Numbered from the stretch's first letter, positions 23,383 to 37,031 are shown. The stretch is DNA of 64,000 bases from Gracilaria vermiculophylla (GCA_019155205.2 JAHNZQ020000004.1:2168237-2232236); one strand, 5' to 3'. Program-made: numbers and translations. The notes: generated by a model not told the origin, from the sequence alone.

Positions 23383-24325
23383 TCAAACGAAAGCAACGAA
23401 ATCTCCTGTGTCTACGTCATTCGAATTTCTTTCACTAACAAGTATGACACTGACAGTAGATAAAGTGTCAGAATTGCTCCTTTGATTATCGAGAACAACA
23501 ACATTATCTCCTTCACCGTCCTTCTTCTGCTTCTGAACACAATAAGATTCAGGATGAACATTTTTTCCAAAGGAGGTGTTTCTTGTATTACGAATGTCAT
23601 TCTTCGGGCAGCAAGTAAAAACGTGTCCAGACTCCTGGCAATAAAAACAGATCTTTGATGTACTATTATTTGCAGCAGAAGATTCTTGTGTCCAAGACAT
23701 GTTTACAATGAGAGTGAGCGATCAAAATAGCTGACTGGCCAGAGCATCTGTCTTGTTCTCGATCTTTCTCTGGCCAGCTTCAGGACGTTGAATTAATTTT
23801 CGTAGAGCATGTGATTTTCCTCTTGAGTTTATAACAAATATCTTACTGGCTGAAATGAAAGATCCGGTACCGAACTTGAGCTTTTTGCAATCAAGTGGAT
23901 TCCTATATATCATGTATGGAGAAAGTTAATGATGTTCCATTACAGCTTTGCGAAGAAGGCCAAAATGGGCGTTATCCTTGGACCCGGCTTTCCGGAGGAA
24001 ATTAATCCATTCGCATCACTGAAAAACAGAGACCAGATATGTCAAGAATAGATGAAATGGCCAGCTGAATCCTTTTCTCAGGTGTTTTTGAATTTCCGAA
24101 GCGATCTATGATAGGTTTCTTCACAGCTCTTAGTTTTTTACAGCATGTGTGAGCTTGCCGTCTGAAGCATATTCGTCATAGTAAAATTCTAAAGCTCCAT
24201 CAACAAGATATCCTGTTAGATCTAAAGCACGGTCCTCTGAACTCTTTCCACACGTGACAACATTTTCAAAATAAAAGAAAAATTTGTAAAAGCTTCCAGG
24301 TCCACCATGATACAGCAACAAAATC
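23383..24325 (-). pseudogene. Family E gag with zinc knuckle
   Basis: The first piece (24321-24130) reads FYFENVVTCGKSSEDRAL, a capsid-like helix region. After breaks, the 23700-23383 frame holds a CCHC knuckle, CFYCQESGHVFTCC (C-x2-C-x4-H-x4-C), which binds element RNA. The tail is Ser/Asp-rich. Confidence 0.8.
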
Positions 24326-24379
24326 GTTGATTTAGGACCGGAAGAGCCTCATCGAGAATACCATGTGGACGTTATTATA

Positions 24380-24679
24380 TGTAGTGTAGACGTGAGATCC
24401 TCAGTGATGGAATCTTAAGACGAAATAACAGGAACAAATGTGGGTAATGTAAGACTGAATATCTGCCCAGTAGAAGAAAAGAGTTTTATGATAATTGTTG
24501 GTCTGAATAAGAAGGGAGACATCTCAACGCCGGTGAGCAGCGGTGTTTATACTATTTTTGAGTAGGGAATGCAGGTGGGTTTACGCACAAATGTATCGGG
24601 GAGTAAAAATATATGTTGCCACTCAAAAGCAACTACAAATTCGATTATGTAACGACGTGCAATATCCAGGCATGAAACA
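24380..24679 (-). repeat. 5' LTR of family E
   Basis: On the plus strand it starts TGTAGTGTAGACG and ends GGCATGAAACA, 300 bp, paired with 19108-19405. Confidence 0.85.
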
Positions 24680-27043
24680 GTGCACAACGGTGGCCTAAAG
24701 TATTGGGTAGTTATTTATTTATTTATGTAGAAGTCTCCAATTTATTTAATTAGCACCTCAGTATTTAAGATCGCCAGCATCCCTGCCGCCGACCTCAGTA
24801 AACCGTAAAGAAGGTTTCGGGTCTGAGCCTTCCGCCTACATCAATATCTGTCTCTCTCGAGGTATGTTTCGTAGTGTACGGTTGCTCCTCCGCCTTGTTC
24901 GTTGAGAGCGCCTATGCTCGGGTATATTACAAGTTTCTCTGTGCTCGCGCTTTTTTTAGGATCCTTACAATATCCATCGTTTGCCTCACGGCTAACTCCC
25001 CCTTTTCTCACCTTGGTGGTACATTTTTAACCCTGTGGATGGCCCGATCCGCGCATTTCCTTCCTTTCTTATCTCTTTCTTCTAGGGAGGCACCGTTCAC
25101 ACGTACACCCACTTAGTGCGGATCCTTCTTATACCTCTTCCGCAAAGTCCTGCCAAAACAACTTCTGTCTGACACTCGAAACAGTCATGTTGTTCTCTCG
25201 AAAAGGCTCTATCACAGAGTTTCGTCTATGGAGGAAGATTCGGAAGTGTTCGTGTGCATCGCCACTTGCGGGCTATTGCACTACAAGTTGTCTTACGACT
25301 TAAGGATCACTTAAGCGTTTGTCTTCTCTTTACCAATTTTCCCCATGCAGATCTTTGTGGTTTTTCGGTTTCTACTTTCTACGTTGTCACTATGCCAAAT
25401 AGGACGTCTAGGGCGGAGTCTGCAATCACTTGCAGTCGATCCCACCAAGGTCGGCATCAACAGAAAAACAGCTTGCCTTCACGAATCTAGATACGGTCTC
25501 GACCGGTTCAAGACGCGAAGGGTCTCAAATGTTTGAGACATGATTTGAAAACCCATGATTCACCCCCAGCTTTGCTAGATAGTCTGCAACCCCGTATTAG
25601 ATCGTCTACGGCGATTTCCGCCAATGCGATGTCCAAACAGAATACGGTGCTGTGGGGAGTTCCCATGTGAAGGACCTGGTACAACAGTGCTGCGCTTTAG
25701 GAGCTGGCCATGAAACTCTTTCGAGGGAAATGGCCATCTTATGCGGGGTTGTTGAGGCTAACATTGTAAGGGAGGTGGTCGAGGACTAACGTCTTTTGCA
25801 GTCAGATTTTCAACACCATATTTGATTGATTCCGTGGACCGGCTGCCTTTCTAGAAGGAGTTGAGACCCCGTTCAATCGTGTTCGATCCCGTCTCGAGAC
25901 GTTGGCAAAACACTCTTGACGGACCCATCAATTCTGGTTGGGCCAGCTGCGGTCTCTCAACGAGATGATTAAAGAGGGATGCGGAAGGACCGCTATAGGG
26001 GGATCTCCAAAAGGCACAAGCATGCCCAGTATTAGGACACATCGACTTGGTCGAATTAGTCACAGAGGGATTCGGGAGTTTCTGAAAGCTCGGCGTCTGA
26101 TGCTGAGGACCTAAAGGGGCGTTCCTTCCACCCCAAGCGGTTGTCGACTAACGCCGGTACTATTCGAGCTTTCATAAAGGGCAGGAGGCTCCTTGGTCTC
26201 AAGGATTTGAAACCGATGAACCAGATGTGTCGGAAGCTTTTTTCGTACTGGTACTACACGCTGGAAGATTTCTTGATGGAAACACAACCCCGTGACTCGG
26301 AAAGAGTGAGGGATTCCATCAGTAGAACGCAATTCGCATTGCGCAACTACACATTTTCTCGAGAAGATTATATATAATAGTACTGAAGTTTCTGGCCCAA
26401 TTTGTCGCCAACGTCGATGTCCAGAAGCCGTGCAATACCTGCTGCATTTCTATGCCATCAACAAGTCGATTCCGTCTGCCATACTCGCTCTGCAAGACAC
26501 CCACCAGAAAGACTGAGGGACTGAAACCGTCAATTCGGTACGCCTTCACATGGTTTCCATTCGTTTTGGTAATTTCCAATCCGCTATTGAGCAGAGTACG
26601 ATGCCCATAGACAAGTTGAACCCCGCAGCCTAAATATTTGTCGAATAATATCGAGAAGATAAGTCGAGGCTTACTTACCTACGGTTCTTGCACTACGCAC
26701 GAGCCGAAGGTCATACGCCTCGTGCTAACCACCCTCAGCAGAGGCTAATATTCGCGAGGGCGCTGGCCATGGGGAGCAAGTCTCCATCCCATACTCTTGT
26801 AAATGAGAAGCTGTCCAAACCGGGGTATGACACTGTCTACTTCGTCCAAGGCGAATGTCTGTCTTTCCTTACTTTCAAGCTTTCGTCTACGACGGAGTAG
26901 ACTACGAGACCAGGAAGGAAGGTGCAGCAATGTACTCTCGAAACTGAATGGTTTCGGCCCCTCGTGTTTGATTTCAAAATTGTTATGTCCGTACCCAACG
27001 TCCAGTCTCAAAATCGTTATCGAAGGGCGTTTGTCATCGCAGA
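24680..27043 (+). mobile_element. Probable 5' part of family C gypsy element, cut by A2
   Basis: The target duplication of A2 (GCAGA at 27039-27043 and 37525-37529) shows this flank was once contiguous with the family C pol remnant to the right. Near 24700-24830 there is an LTR-like end with an AT-rich TATA region and CCGCCTACA. Broken plus-strand frames at 25254-26375 (for example TIRAFIKGRRLLGLKDLK and SISRTQFALRNYTF) could be gag, but no diagnostic motif is visible. No zinc knuckle or protease active site was found. Confidence 0.45.
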
Positions 27044-27596
27044 TATGGTACAGTCAGTTCTCATTTCGAGGTAGTCATGCACAACGTTCGTCAGGAGTTT
27101 TTGTTGCCTCCAAAGACACGAATTTCTGAAGATGATCTCCGTTAATCGCTGTCGTGAGCCGGGTAAATTATGAGAGGGGGTCCGCAAACACCAAGCCGAG
27201 AGAGAGGTTCACTGGGCAGACAATGTTCCTACAGGCGCTGCTACGAGGCGACCTGGGGATCGGCGGCTTAGAAACCTTATAATGATCGACGAGAGTCCCC
27301 CTCCGGAAGAGTAGATGAAGACTCAAGGGTGCTTGGTTTACTTCCCCAGAGGTGTAGCTTGACCGGCAAATTAAATATTAAGCCGAGAGCTCGTGTCGCC
27401 AGGTCTCACTATTGTAGTAATTACCCGTACAAAGTAACAAAAATAAATATAAACTCTACCATCCCACAGGGATGCTGTAGCGCAGGGGAGCCGACTTTTA
27501 TACCACGTGGCTCAGTTAATACCATACGAGCTCTCCTAAAAAGTTGCACGCCATAAAGCCACACCACCACATCACCATAATATCTACTGTACTATA
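27044..27596 (-). repeat. 3' LTR of A2
   Basis: On the element strand it begins TATAGTACAGTAG (start TG decayed to TA) and ends GACTGTACCATA. The purine tract AGGAAAGGAGGTA lies just before it on that strand (27597-27609). Confidence 0.9.
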
Positions 27597-28369
27597 TACC
27601 TCCTTTCCTGAATTGCACCACGTACTTGAGGTGCATCTTCTAATAGCTTGATTCATGAGTGGCTCCTATCGATTTTGATGCCAGCTCGGTCTCCAGAGAT
27701 GTGAAACATGCTCTCTTTCAGGCATTACTCCATACTTCTATATTTCCGCGCGGCGGACCACCGCAGACTCGTTATTTATCCATTGCCGTGTTTGTGGACC
27801 CTGGCTCTCCTTGACCCAGCCACGTCTCCTCCTTCTCGGCGTATCACGTCTGTGCTGCCATGCCAGCCGGTGGGGTGCTGTGCCGCACAACTAGAGCTTC
27901 GCGTATGCAGCGCAGGCGTTGGACCTCCGCGAGCGGTGCGCGGGTCAGTCCAGACTGTTCTCTGACTCCCTCTAGGCACTCAAATATCTGATACCTTCGA
28001 GAATTCTCTTTTGTGTAACACCCGATTCATCGCATCCGCTCGTTCCATCTCCGTGAAGCCGCATGATTTCATAATCTTCTTTACTGTGCCTCCGTCTAGC
28101 TCCACTGGATATGAACTTGCTCTAAGCCATGTTGTTCTATATCTAGCCTGCCTCCGGTTGTTAGTACTCTCCACGCATTCTACGATGGCGTCTCGACGCG
28201 GCTCCCTCCCCGATTGGGCGTATAGCCGCGGTTCGCTCCCTAAGTGGCGTGAGGTGACTCTCTTCAGGTGCTACGACACGTTTGGTCGTCAGTCATCTAG
28301 CTACGTACTCCTTCGGCTTGACTTGTCAAGCCCAGGCGCCTACATCTCCGTCCGATCCTGATTTGCATT

Positions 28370-30150
28370 AAACCTCTACCGGTACACCATTTTGTCCAGT
28401 AAAGCACTTCGACCTTCGCGTCACGCGGATCTTCGTGCTATTACACGATAAGCGCATCAGTCTTCCGTGCCCCGTGGAGGACTACATCCACCATTTAAGG
28501 CCGTATCTGCAGGCGATGCGACTCCACGCCGTGCCGAAAGTTGCCTGGAACGATCAAAAGCGAAACCGGGTGGATGCTATCGCGCTCACTGGCTCCATAC
28601 CCCGGTGCACGGTGACAACGCTCCAACCACGGTAGGACACCTTTACACTTCCAACCTCAGGTGCGTCGAAGAGCAGGAGGTCTCGGTGTGACTCCAGGTA
28701 CTCCTTCAAAAAAGGAGGTCGCACTAGCGATTGCGGCGGCCCGGAAGCATCGCCGATGGACGCTCTGCCCTTGCGGCATTGCCCTTCGAGTCCCCATACG
28801 ATCGCCGCTACTGGCTCAACCGTTTCCAGCTTAGGGCCGTATCTTGCGGATGAGACCCGAGTGCGGACCGCCTTCGGGGACTTCTATGTTTTTCATACCA
28901 CGGAGTTCCATGAAATGCCTTCTGGGAAACTTCCGAAGTACTACCTCAAATTGAATGGATCCTGAAGGGACCACGGAGTATCCGCGCACGTATACGTTGT
29001 AACACGCGCTATCTTTCCGAACGAGACCTCGAACGTTTTAGATCCACATGACTTCTTCGGACGTCTCGTGATATTGATCAGCTCCACGGAGCTCGCGATC
29101 GGCACCCAGGTTGCTCATCTCCAGGCAGCAGACAAAAGCATCACTTTCTCTACTCGATGCTCCGATGGTCGCCTCTATTGGGATTCTTTGTACCAGCCAG
29201 CTGCTGGACGTTTGCTTTCATTTTTGACGTCGATTATCCAGGTCTAGCGCTCTTTCGACATTCAGGACATGATCAAGAGCACCGAGTGGAGCGAATCCGT
29301 GGCAGAAACGCTGCTGGAGTATAATCTGCATGTGGTGTGGAACGGTACGCCGGGATTTCTTTGGTATGACTGCGGCGAAGATAAGTTCCACCTCGTCGTG
29401 AGAAGTTCTAATGGAGACGACGACGGGCGAGCCTACCATGCCTTTCCCCATATTGCACTTTCTCGTTTTCTTCAGGTGCCACGGCTCCGAGTCCTAATTT
29501 GCGACCCTTTGGTGGAGAACCTGGTGACTCGTCTGCCCCGTCAGTTATCAGCTCCGTCCTGGGATATGGGTGCGCCTCCTGAAGTTACAACGCCGCGTTC
29601 CGCCGCAATTGCGGATCCTTACGCAGTGGTGGCTGCCATGTCTCCTATTAAAAAGGAAGAGATTACTCCTGTCCCGTTAGCTTCGGTCCTGGTGGTGCAA
29701 CCCCGATTGCGGAGCGTCCCTACGCCTGTGGGTCAGCCTCGCCTGCGGAGCATTCCGGGTCCTGTACCACCGTCACCTCCGGTGTCGTCCACTCCGTCCT
29801 TACCTTTGCGAACCTCCTCGGCGGTTCCTCCAAATTCCCTTCGGAAGGCCCTTGTCCCAGCCGGTCAGCCTGCTGGAACTCCGTCCGTGGCGGTTATTGT
29901 CCCGTCCTTGGACGTGGCAGCTTCGGGTGCAACATCGGGCGGGTTATGTTGTGGAGCTCTGGGGGCGTCTTCCCAGAAATTGGTGCAGGCGCGCCGGATC
30001 ACTGGCCGTCCTGCTCGGGCTTCTCTTGTAGAGGCTCTGTCCGAGGCGCGTGCCTGGGTCCTAGAACTCCATAAGGCCCGGGCGGACCGAGCCTCGATGG
30101 CGGCCATCAAAGAGAGACGGGCGCAGTTCTTCGAGAGCCAAGCCCTATAG
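28370..30150 (+). pseudogene. A2 antisense gene, conserved unknown protein (best copy)
   Basis: On the opposite strand to the element, one frame stays readable for about 590 codons with stops only near 28369, 28633, 28963 and 29245. The last piece (29269-30150) is an uninterrupted 293 codons. Blocks shared with A3 include PVEDYIHHLRPYLQAMRL, SGKLPKYYLKLNGS, NVLDPHDFFGRLVILISS and CSDGRLYWDSLYQ. Then come LHVVWNGTPGFLWYDCG, a long Pro/Ser-rich tract with QPRLRSVPTPV twice, and a charged helical end WVLELHKARADRASMAAIKE. I see no membrane segment, zinc finger or catalytic motif. It ends 323 bp before the convergent pol stop. Function unknown. Confidence 0.7.
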
Positions 30151-30472
30151 GCAAATACGTACCTCAAACCAGAGTGTGAAACGCGATTCGGTAATCTGTA
30201 GGTGAAAAAAAACCCTGGGGGTGGGAGGTAGTCCCCGGGAGCAACGGAATAAAAGATCCTTGAGTTAGAGCAGAAGCTATGTGAACAGTAGTTTCAATAC
30301 ATCCGGGCCGTGCCCGCGCGCTCAACGACACGCAGTGCCGCCGCGGGAGCGAGCGAAAAGCGGGCAACGGCGTCTTGGAGGCGAGAAAGAGAACTCCAGG
30401 TGGGGGATGGATAGCGGAGACGAAAAACAACTCCGGTTTGGGGCCCTATCCCGCTATCCTACATGGGAACGC

Positions 30473-30838
30473 CTATTCGGAGAGGAATATCCGCACCAGA
30501 TTGGCATCGTATATTCTGATGAGTTTTTCTGGGATATGTCTCGGAGGTCCTTCCGTGTCGTCTTTTGAGGTGTATCCGTACCAGCGGATGCGGTACAGTA
30601 TCCCTGCCGAGGGTTTTCGGTGGGAGACGATATAGTTCACCGCGAATAGGATATCACCTTCAGGGGTCATTATGGCGTCTGGAGCCCCCATCAATGTTTC
30701 ACCGAGAGGGATGGTGAGGTTTTTAGTATCCAACGGTTTCGCTACGTTTGAGGTGGGCGGAACAAAATGGTCTCTGCGTGGTTCTTGAGGTGGGATGGCG
30801 GGCATTCCTGAAGAGCTGGGCGTCGGGACATTGGTCAC
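30473..30838 (-). pseudogene. A2 pol C-terminal chromodomain
   Basis: The frame contains SAGILYRIRWYGYTSKDD and HIPEKLIRIYDAN, a chromodomain fused to the end of integrase, preceded by the block ETLMGAPDAIMTP shared with A1 and A3. In chromoviruses this reads histone marks and guides insertion. It is open over 121 codons but separated from integrase by stops. Confidence 0.8.
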
Positions 30839-30913
30839 TCTATCACGGGAGACGACGTCTCGGAGCCCATTTACCTCAATGGTGACAGGGTCCCTGTAGA
30901 TGTCCAGAATTTT

Positions 30914-31990
30914 TTAAGGACCGGAAGTGCTGGGCACTAAATTACGCGTGACGTACGGTGGTTTCTCGGATGTCTCCCCAGGTTTGTGGAGAAAAAACTC
31001 GCCTCCTTCCTTCAGATGAGGGCCTTCCAACTCCTTCCGGCATAAGTCCAGTTTATACCTCCTCTGCGAGGCACTGCGTCTCTCATTTGCGAGAAATAGT
31101 GCGTCCTCACAGCGCCTTAAGATGGAGCGTTTTGCTTGCACCGCTGTTGCTACCTGTGGCTCATCTGCCGAGTTCGCCTTGGCGTGAGCTGCAATGAAGG
31201 CACCATGCGAGATGCACGAGAGCATCAGATTGAAAGAAGTGGTCCCCGTGAGCAATACAACTGCAGATAGTATGCATACGCGAGCCGGCCTACATATGTG
31301 TCCCAATCCTTCTGGTTGTCAGCGATGTAGTGCTCCAGCCTTGTAGCGATGGTCTTGTTTAACCTCTCCACTCGTCCGCTGGTCTAGGGGTTATAGGCAG
31401 TTGCAAAAGAATGTTTTATCTCCAAGTTTCTGGGTATAGCGCTGAATAGCTTCGCCACAAACTGGGGCCTGGTGTCCGTAAGGAGCTACAATGGTTTCCC
31501 ATATTAGGAAACCCAGTGCTCCAGAAAGGCGTCGGCAATCACTGCTGAAGTGCTACTCCGGAGTGAAGTGGCGTACGTGATCTTCGGGAACCGATCGGTG
31601 ATCACGAGGATAAATTGTTACGCTCTCTCCTTCTTAGACAGCGCCCAAAATGTCCATGGTCACGAAATTCAAAGGTACTGAAGGTGGGAACAGAGTGAAT
31701 GGCGTCCATTGTCTACGGATATTTTCCTTAGCGGCGGCCTACGAGAGGAAACCCGGCACTACTTCAAACACTTCACTAGCCACGTTTGACCGAGAGATAT
31801 CCCTCCTCACGGGAGAATACATGCGTGATCCACCAAGGTGCCCGGCGAGGCGATAATAGTGCGACAGGTTCAGTGCCTTTGCCCGTAGTCTTGTGGGGAC
31901 CATCTTTTGCAGAGCTATATCCAAGGGAGAGCGGCGTTCAAGTACGCAGTCCTGGTCGAAATCGAATGACGATGTCAGGCTCCCCACTGG
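30914..31990 (-). pseudogene. A2 integrase remnant
   Basis: The zinc-binding region (31987-31739) shows HYYRLAGHLGGSRM with His residues kept, but the Cys pair is degraded. The core begins with NFVTMDILG near 31665 (first Asp). The Glu region reads RVERLNKTIATRLEHYIA near 31360. The middle, including the second Asp, is scrambled by frameshifts. The tail (31306-30914) is Arg/Lys-rich. Confidence 0.75.
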
Positions 31991-32023
31991 GGCGAGGCAC
32001 TCTTTGCTGTGCGCATCTGTACT

Positions 32024-33880
32024 CTACTCCCTCAATAACTCCGCTATCGTGATGGGGATAACTTCTTTTTCCTCCTCAACAAGAGCCATCACCTCAGGGA
32101 GTCCACTATACCTTTCTCTAGCTTCACAGCATTCCAAACATTCTCCATTGCATCTTTCTTTCACGTCGGCGTCTTGGATGACCAGGCACGAGATGTTCCC
32201 CCCCAAAAGGCTTTTGTCTTCTCCTTTGGTGGAGATTCGCGAGAAAGTATCCATTGCCTGGTGTTTAATGCCAGAAAGGTAGACTATGTCAATCCTGAAC
32301 TTCAGGAGGCGTGGTCTCCACCTTTCCGAGCGACCGGAAGCATCTGTCAAAGACAGTATCCACTTCAGTGGTGCGTAATCCGTCCTCAAGGTGAAACGCG
32401 CGCCTTCCACGTATGCGCTAAAAAGAAAAACCGCCCACAAGATGGAGAGAAATTCCCGCTGCGAGGTGGAATATTTCCGTTCCGTAGGTGTGAGGCTGCG
32501 ATCCTAGTATCCGATGGGTTGAATTCCACCTTGCGGTTGCTCCTGTAGGAGGTCATAGCCGACCTGGTATTTACAGGCGTCAATGTCCAGCACCATTCGG
32601 CCGAGCCGCTTCGAAAGTACCAAGATCAGTGGTTCTATTAGTCTTCTCTTCAGATAGTTAAAGGCTTCGAACTCCTCGTCTGTTAAGATAGACAATTGCG
32701 TCGGCTTTTCCTCCTCCAAGAGACGATTTAACGGCGCCGCGATAAGGAAGAAAGTCGGGAGAAACCTCCCAAAAACGTTAGGAAACCCCAGGAAAGAGCA
32801 AAGCTCCGTCTGGTTTGTGGGAGGGTGAGCTTCCTTGATGGCGCTCTGAGGTTTGGTGGAAACCTTTAGGGGGCCCGGGAGCACAACATATCTCAGGTAA
32901 TCCACCGCAGACTGGAAAAAGAAACATTGCTCCAGCTTCAAGATGAGTCCAGCATCCTTTAGGAGTTGGAGCACTTGCTTAACATGAATGAAGTGCTTCT
33001 GCACGCTGCGGGAGTATATGATGACATCATCAATATACACTAAGGCATACTGCAACTTCAACTTTGACAGGATTATATCCCCCGTTCGTTGGAACGATGC
33101 AGATGCATTCTTCAATCCAAATGGCATCCTTAGGAATCTGAAAATCCCAAAACGCCAGGTGAACGTTGTCTTATCCTTATTGGATTCATCCATCTAAATC
33201 TGCCATTAGCCGCTGTTGGCATCCAGCCTGGAGGAAACGAACGCATTACCTAAGGAGTCGATACATTCATCTATACCGGGTATCGGGTACAAATCGCGTG
33301 CCTTCTTTTTGTTGAGGATTTTACAGTCACTGCAGAACCTCAAGGAGCCATCTTTTTTCTCCACAAACACCACCGAGGAGGCCCAATCGGAACTGAAGGG
33401 CTCGACAACGCCTTTCTTCAGCACCCGGTGGACCGCATCGCGTCCGAAGTGGCGCGCATGGGGTCCTGAACTCCTCGGGAGTTGATGTACCGGTTTCGCA
33501 TCCGGTGTGAGCTGGATCCTGTGCTTGGCCAGGCTGACCTGACCCAGGCGACCAGACCACATGTCCTCAAAGGCGGATAGCATCTTCACTATCCTATGGC
33601 GATATCCTTCGAAATCATCGTCAATTTGGAGCTGCTCCTACAATGTGGCAGGATTCTCTTCCTTTGGAGCCGCGGAAGTCGCTTCCGCCTCCTTGGTGGC
33701 AATTGAATCGCGGTCCACGAGGTGTTTCACACGAAGAAGATGAGCCAGCCCTGAAGAGGCGGATAATGCCAATCGGACCACAGTTTCTTTCTGGAGCCGT
33801 AAAGGCGACTTCTTCATGATAGCGAGCACACCCCTGAAAGGAATCTTTGGTAATATGTCCATATCACCGTTCGCCATCAT
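32024..33880 (-). pseudogene. A2 reverse transcriptase and RNase H
   Basis: A pre-RT spacer (33880-33638) leads into the fingers (VFVEKKDGSLRFCSD, SLGNAFVSSRLDANSG). After two stops near 33205, the long frame 33193-32504 holds MPFGLKNASASF, the intact catalytic LVYIDDVIIYS, and the first RNase H Asp in MVLDIDACKYQVGYDLL. RNase H continues at 32440-32150 (FTLRTDYAPLKWILSL, KHQAMDTFSRIST). The RT palm is nearly intact. Confidence 0.87.
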
Positions 33881-34470
33881 TTAGTGCTGATTCGTCATCA
33901 AGTGTGGACTCCTCTTTAGGAATGAATGGCCAGATGCAGAGGTATGCACCCAAAATCCGGCCTGACTCCTCGCGGGTATTTCGATGCTCTTCATCACCCG
34001 GATCTTATTCAACTGCGTCTTCTTCGGAAGATTACCCAGTTCACGAGTGGGTGCGTTTGGTCCTGGAGATGCGGACACCATACCTACAGGGACGGCGTCG
34101 TGAAACGTCACCTTCCACAGGCGTGAGTAGATTGCATGTATATATCTATCTACAAAGGAAGTCCCCAATAGGCATTGCGCGGCCAAGTCGGTTGCCTCGA
34201 GGAACCACACCTTCACCTGTAAACAGTCCAACCAGAGATACAGGGGTATCGCTGCGAGAAATTTTAATGCTCTGCGCTACACATCGCGCACCGTAAGGAG
34301 CGTGCCAGTCCTCAAGGAGCCAAAAGCAGACCGCGGGAGCATATCTGCGTGCAACAGATTGTGGCCAGCTCCGGTATCGAGGATAGCGCGCACCGTGATG
34401 GAAGCGAGCGGGGAACATCCTATAGGTGCGAACACTTTCTAATTCTGAGCGCAGAGCGTGCAAACATACT
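33881..34470 (-). pseudogene. A2 aspartic protease remnant
   Basis: The active site VRAILDTGAGHNLLHADMLP spans the bases around 34373-34381 and matches A1. The domain then shifts frame to LGTSFVDRYIHAIYSRL. A spacer to RT follows (34231-33881). Confidence 0.78.
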
Positions 34471-34649
34471 CTTCCAAGGATTCCGATTTGTCCAAAGGGA
34501 ATGGGAGGCCCGCCAATTTTGTATCAACGGAGCAGACGGCTTCTCCCCCTTTTGTGAAGGAGACCTCCGTGGAGCTGAGGCGCGATGGTAAGGAGCCACG
34601 CGGAGCCTCTACGCGTGACCCTGAAGGGTTTCAATGCTGGAGGGGAGCT

Positions 34650-36891
34650 GAGCTTTAATAGGAGACGGCTGCTGCGGTTGCACATCGAGGCGCGACGTGT
34701 TCCTCCGAGGTGCCACCGGTTTGGATACCGGTCCTCAAGCTGACGGCACAAGTGACATTGGCACGGGCTGCAATACCAGTGGAGCGCGACCATAGCTTCC
34801 TTGAGGGAAGAGGATGTCGCGATACGCGATTAGATAACTGCTGCTCTCCGTTTGTGTGTCCTTCAGGTTCTGGACGTTTTTCTTCCGTTCCTGCAGGATA
34901 GCGGCCCTCATTGCCGAGGTCAGAGTAGTTCAGCGAACTGGCTCTTGAATCAAGCAAATTCTGGAAGGCAGTGGGAAGCTTCAAGGGCTCGCGAATCGGA
35001 CATTTCTATAAGATCTTGCCGTGGCGTACGAAGTAGGAGACGTGGGTGTCCCCGTCCTAGACGGTTCTCCCTGAGATGAGGCGTATGTGAGGGCGAGGGC
35101 TCCTTGCTCTCCCAAGAGCGTGAGCTCGTCGACTTTTACTGAGGTGCTGGAGTCCAAAAACAGGGTTGTTGCCTGTCGGTTTCTGAGGCCGCCGGTTCGT
35201 CTGAAAGTAAAGCGTGTCTGCGACGAGCGGCACGGTGGATATCACCATAAGATTCCGAGAAACGTGCTAGCTCCGTTAAGCTGGTCTGTGGCTGCGTTTT
35301 CAAGTTAAAACGCACCCTTGGGTAGATCGAGGGAGCGAATCACTCTACAAACAACGAGTTCAACCGCCGTTCGGAGTACACGTTCCCGCACCGTAGGGCT
35401 TTCATTCACAGCTTTTGTGAGAACTACGTCTCGGTCATGCCCGTCTTCTGCCGATTGGAGGTGAAATCAGCGTCAACATCGGCTATCATCTCGTCCGTGG
35501 CGTACCTTTTGAGGACGAAATTCACTACCTCCTGGTACGTTGTCAAGATCTCCGTTCCATGATCATCCACAATGTTGCTCTCCCCCGTGAGGCGCGGCTG
35601 CACCAGCGAGTGCGCTTGGACTGTGAGGTAGAACTGAAAGCACCATACGGCGGCACCTTCATGGACACCATTGGTGTTACACGCTGAACGGAAGCGTGTA
35701 AGAAAATCCAACACCGAGATGGGGTCCTCGCTTGAGAAGCAGTGCTTTTTCATTTGAATATCCATGCGGCGCTACATCTTCGTGAGACGTTTACCGACCG
35801 ACGCGTAGTAAAGAGTGAAGCGATCATGCAACTTGTAGGGGTCATATTTCATCACTTTGCGACGAGGTCGCTAAGCGGGACGACCTTCCTGACCCTTCTG
35901 CTTTTCTCCTTGAGAGTTATACTGTCATCTGAGCTGGAGCTGTTTACGGATTCAGTGTGTGAGCTTTTCTCCGAATCGGTGTTTCGCGTTCTACTTTTCT
36001 CCCTCCGTTTCTTTGCGTGTTTTACATTTAGGTGTTTTGGGTGACTGACGATACCCTAGCTATCGCGATTCATCCGGAGAGTATTCTTTGCTTCTCTCCT
36101 AGGCTGTGGTACTTTGCGACCGGTATCCTGTCCTCCTCCGCCGGGCGTCAGGCTGAGACGGTGCATAGGAATATTCCTGAGATGTTCCCGTTTACCTACG
36201 GCAGTATCCTTTCCTCCTCCGGCGTAGGGGGTGGCAATATCTTGTCCTTCTCTGCCCGGCATCACCTCAGTTGTTGATAGCGGGAACCTCTTCTCTACGT
36301 AAGAGTGATTTTGAAACGCCACTCCGGGGAGCATCTGCGCAGTTTAGAAACGAGCCTCCGCACGGATAACATCTGACATCACCTCTAGGAAGAGGTCGGA
36401 GTCCAGCAAAGCACCCAAAGCACGGTGAGCGCTCTCCGTTGCAATTTCCTTCACAAGGACGTGGCGGCGCGCTCCGAAGGGTGCCTCAACAACTGCAGAT
36501 ATTCTTTCGATTAGCTCTTGTGAGAGCTAATCCGTATGACGCGGGGCCAGCAACTCCAGGAGGGAGTTATTCTGCGTGTGTTCCCGTCCCTGCAGTGCCT
36601 AAAGTGGCGGTTGCGATACGGTGTAGGGTTCTCCAATCTCCATGTCGGCGTTCTCTAGAGGTGTGGCGAGGTATTCCGCTTGCCTCCGAATTTTTATCTC
36701 CTAAGGCTATTCCTAAAACGCTCAACAGGGGAGCCTATAGTCCTAACGAGACTGTCAGGGTCCTCCAGTCTGACGGCCATCTCCTGGGGAGCGTTGCGCG
36801 TGCTGTGCCCACCGAAGGATTCAGATGCTTGAGGATACTGTGTCGAGGATTTGATTGAGGGTTCTGAAGGTTCCATGTAGGAGTAGGTCAC
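34650..36891 (-). pseudogene. A2 gag remnant
   Basis: The N-terminal piece (36891-36694) contains APQEMAVRLEDPDSL. The core (35765-35424) reads FLTRFRSACNTNGVHE and VVNFVLKRYATDEMIADV. The C-terminal part (34984-34655) is Pro/Thr-rich. It lacks the 75-nt module present in A1 at the aligned site near 35010. Many stops lie between pieces. Confidence 0.75.
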
Positions 36892-37031
36892 GGGTGATTA
36901 TCTCCCGCTTCCGAATCACCTTAAGGAATAATTTCACTGTTGGGTTCCGATCGTTGCAAACTAAAAACACTATTCTTTTGCGAATCTAGCGAATCCTTTA
37001 GGAAACTTACCTTCTAAGTAGGGAGACCAGT

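Larger units (their letters stand above)
19108..24679 (-). mobile_element. Ty3/gypsy retrotransposon, family E
   Basis: LTRs of about 300 bp at both ends enclose, on the minus strand, gag with a zinc knuckle, protease, reverse transcriptase, RNase H and integrase in gypsy order. Full span is 5.57 kb, including a 100-N gap. Flanks ATACA and GTGCA do not match, so no target duplication is seen. Many frame breaks and catalytic substitutions show it is dead. Confidence 0.88.
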